Assembly: GCA_017400025.1 (NCBI GenBank)
Contig: JAFQAF010000266.1
Location: 1 to 8,099 of the forward strand
Length of the DNA: 8,099 bases
Source: Oscillospiraceae bacterium
GTDB lineage: Bacteria; Bacillota_A; Clostridia; Oscillospirales; Ruminococcaceae
Reading direction: 5' to 3'
Positions 1 through 5,816 of this stretch are shown here, piece by piece. Position numbers and translations under genes: made by a program. The notes beneath the pieces were generated by a model, which did not search any database, was not told where the DNA came from, and saw only the letters and a list, made by a program, of their open reading frames with translations. The first letter of the stretch is position 1. Each line of letters begins with the position of its first letter.

Positions 1-1
1 A

Positions 2-211
2 ACCGGCGGTTCATTGGCACACCACAAAATAGCAAATGCAGGCTATGCAAGAATGATGCGACGCCACGGTATACCTGAAAGGGTGTATAAATCCGAGGCT
101 ATGTACGGTGAGCCGACTTTCAGCGAGGTTTACAGACTGGCCGACAGGGCCAGAGACCTTAAATTCAGAACGAAAGCTGCAAAAGCCAAACTGTTTGAAC
201 CGGATCTCTGA
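2..211 (+). CDS. C-terminal end of an unidentified protein (5' end outside window)
   Basis: An open frame enters from the left edge and ends at TGA 209-211, giving about 69 visible residues. It is probably the tail of a longer protein. The only internal starts are a TTG at 14 and ATGs at 53/56; the ATGs have no ribosome binding site, and GGCGG at 5-9 before the TTG is only a poor match. The visible part is basic, with an Arg/Lys-rich stretch around MMRRHGIPERVYK and a helical tail (EVYRLADRARDLKFRTKAAKAK). There is no membrane segment and no motif that I recognise. A strong terminator follows 8 bases after the stop, which supports a real gene end. I do not assign a function. A short independent gene starting at TTG 14 is the alternative. 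Confidence 0.6.
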   Translation, partial: TGGSLAHHKIANAGYARMMRRHGIPERVYKSEAMYGEPTFSEVYRLADRARDLKFRTKAAKAKLFEPDL

Positions 212-219
212 TGCAATAA

Positions 220-254
220 AAAACCACTCTCCCAGAGGAGAGTGGTTTTGTTTT
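220..254. terminator. Bidirectional intrinsic terminator
   Basis: A perfect 13-bp stem (220-232 AAAACCACTCTCC with 237-249 GGAGAGTGGTTTT) encloses the 4-base loop CAGA. On the + strand it runs into TTTTGTTTT and closes the partial gene ending at 211. On the - strand the stem is followed by six T's and ATT, and it closes the 595-aa protein gene whose stop is at 259. It serves two convergent genes. Confidence 0.93.
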
Positions 255-258
255 GTGT

Positions 259-2046
259 TTACAGAACATCGTCCAGTTTATAACCCTGCTGTTCTAAAAT
301 ATCGCGGCAGCGGCTAAGCTGAGTCAGATTTGCCGTCATTTTGCCCGGAATGCCGTTGGCAAACAATCTTGCCATTTTTACAGTCAGCTCTGTGTCGCCT
401 GCTTTGCAGAGTTCATTCAGATACGCGCGCAGCACCATTACTTTTTCCGGCTGGTCATAAAACAGCTGTACAATCCTGCGGGCGATGTCCATATCGCCGT
501 TGCATGCCGCTATACACAGCCAGAGCCAGCCATCGCTTTCGCTTTCTGATGTGCCGATGCCGTCAAGATACATCTGGCCTGCCTGTGCCATGGAAGGCAG
601 ATGGCCTTCGTCAGCCAGTGCTTCCATTTCCTGCAGGACTTTGTTTTCGTCGCCTCCGGTGCTCAGCTGCAGCATGGCCCGGTTGTATCTGGCCGGTATA
701 TAATCCAGACGCCGCGCCCTTTCAAAATATTCCTTTGCCTTTACCAGGTCTTTTTCTGTTCCGCGGCCGGTAAGATACATTGCCCCCATCATATTTATAG
801 CTCTGGCAGAGGCTTCTTCATACATAGATGCCTGAAGAAATGCGTGTTTGTAATCACCACTTCTGTACAGTTCTTCGATTTTGTCCAGTTCATCTGCCCA
901 ATGGTCACGGTTTTCTTCTTTCAGTTTGCGCTGTTTTTCGCGGCCTTTTGCGGCAATTGCCTCCATAAGGGCCAGGCGCTGTGGTGTGAATGCTTCATCG
1001 CCGTTTCCGGCAGGCTGTTTTTCTTCCGCCCTGGCTACTGCCTCACCTTTTGCTTTTTCAGTTTCTTCAATGCGGGCCTTTTCTTCAGCCGCTGCTTTTG
1101 CCTCTGCTTCAGCACGGGCTTTTTCCGCAGCTTCCCGCCTTGCTTTCTCTTCTGCTTCCAGTCTGGCTTTCAGTTCAGCTTCAAGGCGTGCTTTTTCTGC
1201 CGCCGCTTTCTCTGCTTTTTCTTCAGCCTGGCGTCTTGCAGCTTCTTCAGCTTCCATCTCTGCCTTTACCTTGGCGTCAATTCTTGCGCGCAGCCGGGCC
1301 TTCAGCCGTTCCATTTCTGCCCGCTCCCTTTCGGCGGCTTCCTTTTCTGCCTTTTCCTTTTCCCAGGCTTTTACATCCTGTATTTCCTCCATCAGCAGCT
1401 GTGCACTGCGGAAATCCGGCATTTCTGCCAGCAGTTCCGCCAGCATTTTTTCAGCGGTGTCTATATCACCTCTGGCACAGAAATTTCTGGCTTCGGTTAC
1501 AGTTTTTTCAGCATTTTCCTGGATTTTTGCTTTCTGCCGCTTTTCAGCTTCCAGTTTTGCAGTCAGTTCTGCCTCTATTTTTGCTGCCAGTTCAGCTTCC
1601 ATTTTTTTGCGCAGTTCTGCTTCGATTTCAGCACGCAGCTGCCGTTCTGTTTTCTGCAGTGCAGGCCGCGGCTGTGCAGCTTCCGGCTGTGGCTGTACCG
1701 GCCTTTGCGGTGCAGGCTGTTCCTGTGCTTCAGCAGGCTGTTTTTCTTCGGCTTTGGCCGCTGGCTGCTCTTTCTTTTTCAGCACTTCATTGTGCAGGTA
1801 ATTCAGGTCTGCCTGTGCCTGGGTGTGGCCGTTTTTAAGCGCGTTTGTCAGCCAGTATTCTGCGTCATCATACATTTCTCTTTCTATCCGCAGTATGCCC
1901 ATAAGATGCTGTGCCGGGGCAAAACCATCGGCAGCCGGATTCATAACGCTTTTTATAGCCCTTGTGATTTGACGATTTTCATAGTATCTGAACGCCTCTT
2001 CGTACCGGCGCCAGTATTTTCTTTCTTTATTACCGAACAGTCCCAT
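259..2046 (-). CDS. TPR/Sel1-like repeat protein with long charged helical middle region
   Basis: This 595-aa protein is probably cytoplasmic: it has no signal peptide or membrane segment. Order of parts: a TPR/Sel1-like N-terminus (about residues 10-84, with AQHLMGILRIEREMYDDAEYW); a Pro/Gln/Ala/Glu linker (about 92-131); an Ala/Glu/Lys helix with tandem 8-residue units (141-172); a single TPR-like hairpin (about 183-222); a very long Ala/Glu/Lys/Arg helix (about 224-345); a short linker; then a Sel1-type helical array (about 385-590), clearest at GAMYLTGRGTEKDLVKAKEYF (near 421-441) and GQMYLDGIGT (490-499). Such repeats usually bind proteins, so a scaffold or adaptor role is an inference; no catalytic motif is visible. 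The ATG start follows AAGGA with 7-base spacing and a good promoter. The gene stands alone, between a terminator and a divergent gene. Several long frames on the opposite strand are by-products of its biased composition. Confidence 0.88.
   Translation of the reverse strand: MGLFGNKERKYWRRYEEAFRYYENRQITRAIKSVMNPAADGFAPAQHLMGILRIEREMYDDAEYWLTNALKNGHTQAQADLNYLHNEVLKKKEQPAAKAEEKQPAEAQEQPAPQRPVQPQPEAAQPRPALQKTERQLRAEIEAELRKKMEAELAAKIEAELTAKLEAEKRQKAKIQENAEKTVTEARNFCARGDIDTAEKMLAELLAEMPDFRSAQLLMEEIQDVKAWEKEKAEKEAAERERAEMERLKARLRARIDAKVKAEMEAEEAARRQAEEKAEKAAAEKARLEAELKARLEAEEKARREAAEKARAEAEAKAAAEEKARIEETEKAKGEAVARAEEKQPAGNGDEAFTPQRLALMEAIAAKGREKQRKLKEENRDHWADELDKIEELYRSGDYKHAFLQASMYEEASARAINMMGAMYLTGRGTEKDLVKAKEYFERARRLDYIPARYNRAMLQLSTGGDENKVLQEMEALADEGHLPSMAQAGQMYLDGIGTSESESDGWLWLCIAACNGDMDIARRIVQLFYDQPEKVMVLRAYLNELCKAGDTELTVKMARLFANGIPGKMTANLTQLSRCRDILEQQGYKLDDVL
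1027..1245 (-). repeat. Low-complexity Ala/Glu/Lys/Arg coding region
   Basis: This encodes about residues 268-340 of the 595-aa protein. Nearly every residue is Ala, Glu, Lys, Arg or Leu, with recurring EEKAR, EKAR and EAELKAR units. Acidic and basic residues alternate at i to i+3/i+4 spacing, which suits a coiled coil or a stable single alpha-helix. At DNA level it is a degenerate repeat (recurrent ttctgc/ttcagc words on the + strand). Confidence 0.75.
1531..1626 (-). repeat. Four degenerate 24-bp coding tandem repeats (8-residue units)
   Basis: Residues 141-172 of the 595-aa protein read as four consecutive octads: IEAELRKK, MEAELAAK, IEAELTAK, LEAEKRQK. Each unit is hydrophobic-E-A-E-x-x-x-K. 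The 24-bp units have diverged at DNA level, so this is an old internal duplication. Confidence 0.8.
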
Positions 2047-2082
2047 AAAAATATCCTTGTGTATTAATTTATTTATAACTCA

Positions 2083-2111
2083 ATTATATACACAAATTTC
2101 TCTCTGTGCAA
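2083..2111 (-). promoter_or_regulatory. Sigma-A-type promoter of the TPR/Sel1 protein gene
   Basis: On the - strand, TTGCAC (2111-2106) and a perfect TATAAT (2088-2083) are separated by 17 bases. The -35 box is weak (3 of 6), the -10 box and spacing ideal. The predicted RNA start is near 2076, leaving a leader of about 30 bases containing the AAGGA ribosome binding site (2058-2054). Confidence 0.7.
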
Positions 2112-2184
2112 CAAAAACAACCTGCGGACGCTGTCTTTCTGACAGACACTGTTGCAAGGCAATGGGGATTGCTATTATTTCCTG

Positions 2185-2213
2185 TTGAACTTTGGCCTGC
2201 GGTGTGCGATAAT
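2185..2213 (+). promoter_or_regulatory. Sigma-A-type promoter of the Lar-like gene
   Basis: TTGAAC (2185-2190) and GATAAT (2208-2213) are separated by exactly 17 bases. The predicted RNA start is near 2220, giving a leader of about 29 bases with GGGAGA at 2238-2243 ahead of the ATG at 2249. It points away from the promoter at 2083-2111. Confidence 0.65.
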
Positions 2214-2248
2214 ATATGCATAAAAAATTATAATACCGGGAGAAAAAT

Positions 2249-2479
2249 ATGGATTACAAAGATATTGAACTGTTTGACCTGCAGGATTGCCCTTTCTGCG
2301 GCGGGCCGGCAATTCTGGACCACGTGGGCGGCTGGTGCTGCTATGTGGAGTGTGTAGACTGCGGCGCGCGGACAGGCCACATGGAATATAAAGATGAAAA
2401 AACAAAAAAAGAGGCAGAAGAAGCCTGCGTTAAACTGTGGAATGACGGCAGGGTTGTAAATTTCGGCCGCGGAGAGTAG
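2249..2479 (+). CDS. Lar-like small zinc-ribbon protein
   Basis: This 76-aa cytoplasmic protein has two Cys pairs, C14-P-F-C17-G-G and C35-V-D-C38-G-A, forming a probable zinc ribbon. A Lys/Glu-rich helix ending EAEEACVKLWN follows. The order CPFCGGxA, then CxxCGA, then an EA...W-N helix is typical of the Lar restriction-alleviation family (Pfam Lar_restr_allev). Its founder, from the Rac prophage of E. coli, modulates type I restriction, but most members are uncharacterised phage or chromosomal proteins. GGGAGA lies 5 bases before the ATG, and the gene has its own promoter and terminator. No phage or restriction gene is visible in this window, so a restriction-related role is only inferred from the family; a generic small zinc-ribbon protein is the fallback. 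Confidence 0.8.
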   Translation: MDYKDIELFDLQDCPFCGGPAILDHVGGWCCYVECVDCGARTGHMEYKDEKTKKEAEEACVKLWNDGRVVNFGRGE

Positions 2480-2510
2480 TCTGCCCACCGAAGTTTTTAT
2501 ATCAGAACAG

Positions 2511-2543
2511 ACCGGAGATGCATTCAGCCATCTCCGGTTTTTT
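2511..2543 (+). terminator. Intrinsic terminator after the Lar-like gene
   Basis: A perfect 10-bp stem (2511-2520 ACCGGAGATG with 2529-2538 CATCTCCGGT) and an 8-base loop are followed by a T run through 2543. It lies 32 bases after the stop codon. Confidence 0.93.
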
Positions 2544-2601
2544 CAAAAATATATCAGCTGTATTTTATGCGCCGTCAGCCATTGCAGAATATGAAAATCA
2601 G

Positions 2602-2640
2602 AAAAATCCTGTTTTATGTACAAACAGGGATTTTTATTTT
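2602..2640. other. Inverted repeat upstream of the MBL gene (terminator-like or operator)
   Basis: AAAAATCCTGTTT (2602-2614) pairs with AAACAGG-G-ATTTTT (2622-2635), leaving one bulged G and a 7-base loop. The right arm continues into ATTTT, so it resembles a weak second terminator. It also overlaps the -35 region of the next promoter, so it could equally be a regulator binding site. The sequence does not decide between the two. Confidence 0.5.
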
Positions 2641-2649
2641 CCCATATTA

Positions 2650-2658
2650 TGCTATAAT
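2650..2658 (+). promoter_or_regulatory. Extended -10 promoter of the MBL-fold gene
   Basis: TGC immediately precedes a perfect TATAAT (2653-2658), forming the TGnTATAAT extended -10 element. The matching -35 position (2630-2635, ATTTTT) is poor, as often tolerated with an extended -10. The expected RNA start is near 2665, about 31 bases before the ATG. Confidence 0.65.
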
Positions 2659-2695
2659 TGGTATAGTACAATTTTCACATCCGGGAGGTTATTCA

Positions 2696-3448
2696 ATGTT
2701 TGAAAAATATTCTGACCGAATTTACATACAGCCTGCAGAACATTACACAGACAGACCCAATGTGGGACTGATAGTTGGGGATAAATACACCCTGCTGTTT
2801 GAGGCAGGCAACTCTGCAGAAAATGCGGCACTGCTGAAAGAAAGGCTGGCACAGCAGGGCCTGCCCCGGCCGGACTTTGTGGCGGTGTCCCACTGGCACT
2901 GGGACCACAGCTTTGGCATGCACCGGTGGGATGTGCCCACGATAGCCGGCAGGATGACCAATGATATTCTGCTGAAGGTGGCAGGCTGGCAGTGGACAGA
3001 CAGTGCAATGGACCGGCGCGCGGAAACCGGTGAAGACATAGTTTTCTGCAATGAGATGATAAAGCGTGAATACCCGGACCGCAGTGAAATAAAGGTGGTG
3101 GGGGCTGACATAGTGATTGAGGGCGATATGACAATAGACCTGGGCGGAGTGGAATGCCGTTTTATACACCGGAAAGGGCCACACTCCGATGATGCTGTGA
3201 TATGCTATATTCCGCAGGAAAAGTTTGTGTTCCTGGGGGACAGCAACGGCAAGGACCTGTACGGCAAGCCCTGGCATTTTGACATAGAGCACGAGGAGGA
3301 TTTTCTGGAGGAAACAGCAAAAATCCCATACGATGAAGACAAAGTGAGGGAATATACCGCCCTGCTGGACACGCTGAATTTTACCCACTGTATCGGCGGC
3401 CACGCCCCTGTGATGACAAAGGAAGAACTGTACTGCATGCTGAAATGA
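2696..3448 (+). CDS. MBL-fold metallo-hydrolase
   Basis: This 250-aa protein has no signal peptide and is probably cytoplasmic. It has the full set of metallo-beta-lactamase-fold metal ligands: H66-W-H68-W-D70-H71 (the HxHxDH motif), H163 in GPHSDD, D182 in LGDS, and H236 near the C-terminus in GGHAP. This is a complete two-metal site, so an active hydrolase is expected. Its substrate cannot be read from the sequence: the family includes glyoxalase II, lactonases, nucleases, sulfatases and lactamases, and the domain is single. I chose ATG 2696 because GGGAGG (2683-2688) lies 7 bases upstream and the promoter at 2650 would fall inside any longer frame; the frame is open back to 2567 but that extension lacks a ribosome binding site. 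It appears monocistronic. Confidence 0.9.
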   Translation: MFEKYSDRIYIQPAEHYTDRPNVGLIVGDKYTLLFEAGNSAENAALLKERLAQQGLPRPDFVAVSHWHWDHSFGMHRWDVPTIAGRMTNDILLKVAGWQWTDSAMDRRAETGEDIVFCNEMIKREYPDRSEIKVVGADIVIEGDMTIDLGGVECRFIHRKGPHSDDAVICYIPQEKFVFLGDSNGKDLYGKPWHFDIEHEEDFLEETAKIPYDEDKVREYTALLDTLNFTHCIGGHAPVMTKEELYCMLK

Positions 3449-3450
3449 AA

Positions 3451-3494
3451 CCGGCTGAACCAGCCGGGGCTTTCCCGGCGGCAATGAATTGCCG
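3451..3494. other. Chain of overlapping inverted repeats after the MBL gene
   Basis: Three perfect short stems lie end to end right after the MBL stop codon: CCGGCTG/CAGCCGG (3451-3467, 3-base loop), GCCGGG/CCCGGC (3463-3479) and CGGCAAT/ATTGCCG (3479-3494, 2-base gap). The first two share bases and cannot form together. None has a T run, so they are not typical terminators. Between here and the terminator at 3583 I see nothing else. Confidence 0.55.
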
Positions 3495-3582
3495 TGGAAA
3501 CACAGCTGAACAAACTGCGATGACTGCAGATGCCAAATAATTTTTCCTCTTTTATCTCACCATATCAATATACAAAACAAAG

Positions 3583-3613
3583 ACCGGACTGTTTGTCACA
3601 GTCCGGTTTATTT
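3583..3613. terminator. Bidirectional intrinsic terminator between convergent genes
   Basis: A perfect 10-bp stem (3583-3592 ACCGGACTGT with 3598-3607 ACAGTCCGGT) and 5-base loop are followed on the + strand by TTATTTT and on the - strand by CTTTGTTTTG. It can end the + MBL transcript and the - MGMT-like transcript. Confidence 0.88.
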
Positions 3614-3624
3614 TGCGCAGAAAC

Positions 3625-3656
3625 AGCCACCGGTATGGGTGGCTTTGATTGATTTT
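3625..3656. terminator. Weak terminator-like hairpin after the MGMT-like gene
   Basis: A 7-bp stem AGCCACC/GGTGGCT (3625-3631 with 3638-3644) and 6-base loop lie just downstream of the - strand MGMT-like gene. The T-rich tail is broken on both strands (TTTGATTGATTTT on +, GTTTCTG on -), so it is a weak candidate. Confidence 0.4.
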
Positions 3657-3684
3657 GGAGCAATTATACAGCAGTCTGCCGGCA

Positions 3685-4005
3685 TCATATATCCCACAGA
3701 TGCTTCTTTATATCCACAAAGCCGGGCTTTCTGAAGGTTACGCCCTCTTTTTCCAGCAGGTGCTGCTGGTCTGCCCAGCCGGGCACAAGACGGCCGGCGT
3801 GGTTTACCACCCTGTGGCAGGGAAAGTGGCCATAGAGGGAAGATGTTTTCAGCACACGGCCTACAAGACGGGAGTTTTTCTCCCTGCCGGCAAGCCTTGC
3901 TATCTGGCCGTAGGTAGCCACACAGCCCCGGGGGATTTCTTCCACTATGGACAGTATTTCGTATGCCAGGTCTTCTTCGTTTTTTCTTTTTGCCACTGCA
4001 GCCAC
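3685..4005 (-). CDS. Single-domain MGMT-family protein (methylated-DNA--protein-cysteine alkyltransferase-like)
   Basis: This 106-aa cytoplasmic protein is a lone DNA-binding alkyltransferase domain. Seen: IPRGCVATYGQIARLAG (winged-helix start, Y32), SRLVG with R46 at the arginine-finger position, the active-site motif P62-C63-H64-R65-V66, and LLEKEGV with E87 completing the Cys-His-Glu set. In the family, C63 takes an alkyl group from O6-alkylguanine. Full-length Ada/Ogt proteins have an extra N-terminal domain missing here. Alkyltransferase-like proteins also lack it but usually have Trp instead of Cys; this one keeps Cys, so real repair activity is plausible but unproven. The start is uncertain: GTG 4005 sits just after GGAAAGG, and a second in-frame GTG at 3996 (103 aa) has looser spacing. 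A strong promoter lies directly upstream. Confidence 0.9.
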   Translation of the reverse strand: MAAVAKRKNEEDLAYEILSIVEEIPRGCVATYGQIARLAGREKNSRLVGRVLKTSSLYGHFPCHRVVNHAGRLVPGWADQQHLLEKEGVTFRKPGFVDIKKHLWDI

Positions 4006-4021
4006 CGCCTTTCCGTATAAA

Positions 4022-4050
4022 ATTTTACCCTACACTACAGCCTTTGTCAA
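4022..4050 (-). promoter_or_regulatory. Strong sigma-A-type promoter of the MGMT-like gene
   Basis: On the - strand, perfect TTGACA (4050-4045) and TAAAAT (4027-4022) are separated by 17 bases. RNA should start near 4015, only about 10 bases before GTG 4005 and 19 before GTG 3996. The leader is thus almost just the purine-rich GGAAAGG. Confidence 0.8.
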
Positions 4051-4075
4051 AATATATGCGGCGGTTTTCATACAG

Positions 4076-4116
4076 AAAGCACCCGGTGTATCCCACACGG
4101 GTGCTTTGCTTTTTAT
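4076..4116. terminator. Intrinsic terminator after ptsI
   Basis: AAAGCACCC (4076-4084) pairs with GGGTGCTTT (4099-4107), extended inward by GTGT/ACAC (4086-4089 with 4095-4098) past one bulged G; the loop is ATCCC. It lies 30 bases after the ptsI stop on the - strand. The T tail is short on the - strand (TTTCTGT) and better on the + strand (TTTGCTTTTT). It separates ptsI from the MGMT-like promoter. Confidence 0.7.
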
Positions 4117-4136
4117 ACGTATTCAGTTTTTGCAAA

Positions 4137-5756
4137 TCAGTTGTTTGCCTGGTATTTTTCCAGCAGCTGCTGCTTGATAGGAATCATGGCGTTCTGTGCC
4201 ATGGACAGGCAGCGCACGCCTATATCCGCATAGGCTTTTGCGCAGGTGGCGTCTGCCGCACTTTCGCCGCAGACAGAAACCTTTATGCCGGCTTTCCGGG
4301 CATTCTGCACTGTGATTTCTATAAGTTTCAGCACAGACGGATGGAGAGGGTCATAATACAGGGCTGTTTCTGTATTGAGACGGTCTGCCGCCAGGGTGTA
4401 CTGGGTAAGGTCATTTGTGCCGATGGAGAAGAATTTCACGTGTTTTGCCAGCACGTCACTGATAAGTGTGGCGGCAGGGGTTTCTATCATTACACCCCAG
4501 GTGATATTGTCCTGTGTGATTGCACCTTCTGCCAGCAGTTCCTGTTTTACTTCCTCTGCCATTGCCAGATAGTCTGTAACGTCCTTTTCAATGGCCACCA
4601 TAGGCAGCATTACATTGAGAGGCCCCATTCTGTCTGCCGCAATGAACAGTGCCTTTGCCTGCTGTACAAAAAGGTCGCGGTGGCGGTACTGCAGGCGGAT
4701 GCCGCGCAGGCCCAGGGCCGGGTTTGGCTCTTTGTCCAGGCTTACATCCCCTACCGGTTTGTCTGCGCCTATATCAAAGGTGCGGATAGTCACCGGGCGA
4801 CCGTCAGCAGCCCGTATGCACCGGCAGTAGAAATCCAGCTGGCTTTCCAGTGTGGGCAGGGAGGATTTCATAAACAGGATTTCGCTGCGCACAAGGCCGA
4901 TGCCCCTTGCACCGTTCCGGATTGCAAGTTCGATATCCTTCGGGTCGTTGCAGTTGGCAAAAATTTCTATATCGTCGCCGCAGTCTGTGTGTATTGCCTT
5001 TTCCTTCAGGGCAATAAGGGAAAGCTTGGCACGCTGTTCCTGGCGGATGCGGTGGTTGAAAATAGCCACGGTGGCATCGTTCGGGTTTATGTAAACTTCG
5101 CCGGAGTAGCCGTCAAGGCAGACTGACCTGCCGTTGTTCAGAGGGTTGAGGATTTCGCTGTCCATACCGCATACAGACGGAATACCCATTGTGCGGGCGA
5201 TAATGTTGGCGTGGGACTGGTATGAGCCCCCCACTGTGATAAAGCCCATGGCATACTGGCGGTCAATGGCGGCAAGGTCGCTTGGCAGTATTTCGTCCGC
5301 CACAATAACTGCAGGCTCTGTAAGGTTGAAGCGTTCACGGCTGCGGCCGTCAAGGATATCCACCACTCTGCCCAGCACATCACGGATGTCGCTGGTGCGC
5401 TCTGTCAGGTACTCATCACCAATGCTTTTCAGGCGGTTGCAGTATTCCTCCATAGCCATTTCCACTGCACGGGCGGCGCCGGTGCCTTGGCCTATATGGC
5501 CTTTTATCATATTGTTCAGGCCGTTGTCGTCCAGCATAACCAGCTGGAAATTCAGTATATCCTGGTGGGCGCGGTCCCCCCGCTGCATAAGCCGGCGGAT
5601 TTCGTCCTTTGCCAGAATCAGCGCAGCTTCATAGAGGGCTTTTTCCCTGTGGGTGGCAAGAACCACACGTTTGAAGCCTGCTATACGCCTGTTTATCACT
5701 TTTATTTTGCCTACGGACAGTCCTCCGGAGGCCGGGTTTCCCATATACTTTATCAT
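4137..5756 (-). CDS. ptsI: Phosphoenolpyruvate-protein phosphotransferase (PTS Enzyme I), divergent
   Basis: Enzyme I takes phosphate from PEP onto a histidine and passes it to HPr in the cytoplasm, starting the sugar phosphotransferase system. Over 539 aa I see: an N-terminal helical HPr-binding-type region (about 20-145); the swivelling phosphohistidine domain with H182 in GSYQSHANIIARTMGIP; and a PEP-binding barrel with GIGLVRSE (R290), TIRTFDIGADKP (R325), NPALGLRGIR (R351), MLPMVA, GVMIETPAA (E425), FFSIGTNDLTQYTLAADR (D449), YDPLHPSVLKLI and VCGESAAD (C496, the usual acid). All key catalytic residues are present. Odd points: the usual GGRTSH is GSYQSH, and the protein ends about 30 residues earlier than typical ~570-aa members. 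GAGGG sits 5 bases before the ATG. No ptsH or Enzyme II is in the window. The gene follows the membrane protein gene by 60 bp with no clear promoter of its own. A paralogue with a regulatory role is possible. Confidence 0.87.
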   Translation of the reverse strand: MIKYMGNPASGGLSVGKIKVINRRIAGFKRVVLATHREKALYEAALILAKDEIRRLMQRGDRAHQDILNFQLVMLDDNGLNNMIKGHIGQGTGAARAVEMAMEEYCNRLKSIGDEYLTERTSDIRDVLGRVVDILDGRSRERFNLTEPAVIVADEILPSDLAAIDRQYAMGFITVGGSYQSHANIIARTMGIPSVCGMDSEILNPLNNGRSVCLDGYSGEVYINPNDATVAIFNHRIRQEQRAKLSLIALKEKAIHTDCGDDIEIFANCNDPKDIELAIRNGARGIGLVRSEILFMKSSLPTLESQLDFYCRCIRAADGRPVTIRTFDIGADKPVGDVSLDKEPNPALGLRGIRLQYRHRDLFVQQAKALFIAADRMGPLNVMLPMVAIEKDVTDYLAMAEEVKQELLAEGAITQDNITWGVMIETPAATLISDVLAKHVKFFSIGTNDLTQYTLAADRLNTETALYYDPLHPSVLKLIEITVQNARKAGIKVSVCGESAADATCAKAYADIGVRCLSMAQNAMIPIKQQLLEKYQANN

Positions 5757-5816
5757 AAAATCCCTCTTTTCCGGGTTATGGTTATATTCTATACAATCTT
5801 TATGATTAAACTGTGA

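Noticed and set aside
1027..1626. CRISPR or satellite array suggested by recurring ttctgc/ttcagc words
   Set aside because: The words are codons of Ala/Glu/Lys runs in an intact reading frame; there are no equal-length repeats with unique spacers.
601..2067. Long open frames antisense to the TPR/Sel1 protein gene (488 aa at 601-2067, 306 aa at 881-1801, 282 aa at 990-1838)
   Set aside because: They translate to Phe/Cys-rich, Ser/Ala-rich or Leu/Pro-rich low-complexity strings, the complement of the Ala/Glu/Lys codons on the - strand. The - strand frame has a promoter, ribosome binding site, terminator and recognisable repeats.
2131..2145. Short dyad CTGTC/GACAG in the divergent gap between the TPR/Sel1 and Lar-like genes
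   Set aside because: Only 5 bp and outside both promoters; expected by chance.
2567..2695. Longer 293-aa version of the MBL protein starting at 2567
   Set aside because: The extension covers the promoter and the inverted repeat at 2602-2635 and lacks a ribosome binding site; ATG 2696 has GGGAGG at ideal spacing and the protein begins as expected for the family.
2693..3484. 263-aa - strand frame opposite the MBL gene
   Set aside because: The + strand frame contains the complete metal-binding set with a good ribosome binding site; the antisense product has no domain.
4076..4140. Frameshift explaining the short C-terminus of Enzyme I
   Set aside because: The DNA after the stop is AT-rich spacer and a terminator hairpin, with no frame encoding the missing helices.
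3963..5126. 387-aa + strand frame opposite ptsI
   Set aside because: ptsI on the - strand has full Enzyme I motifs; the opposite frame is Cys/His/Phe-rich without recognisable motifs.
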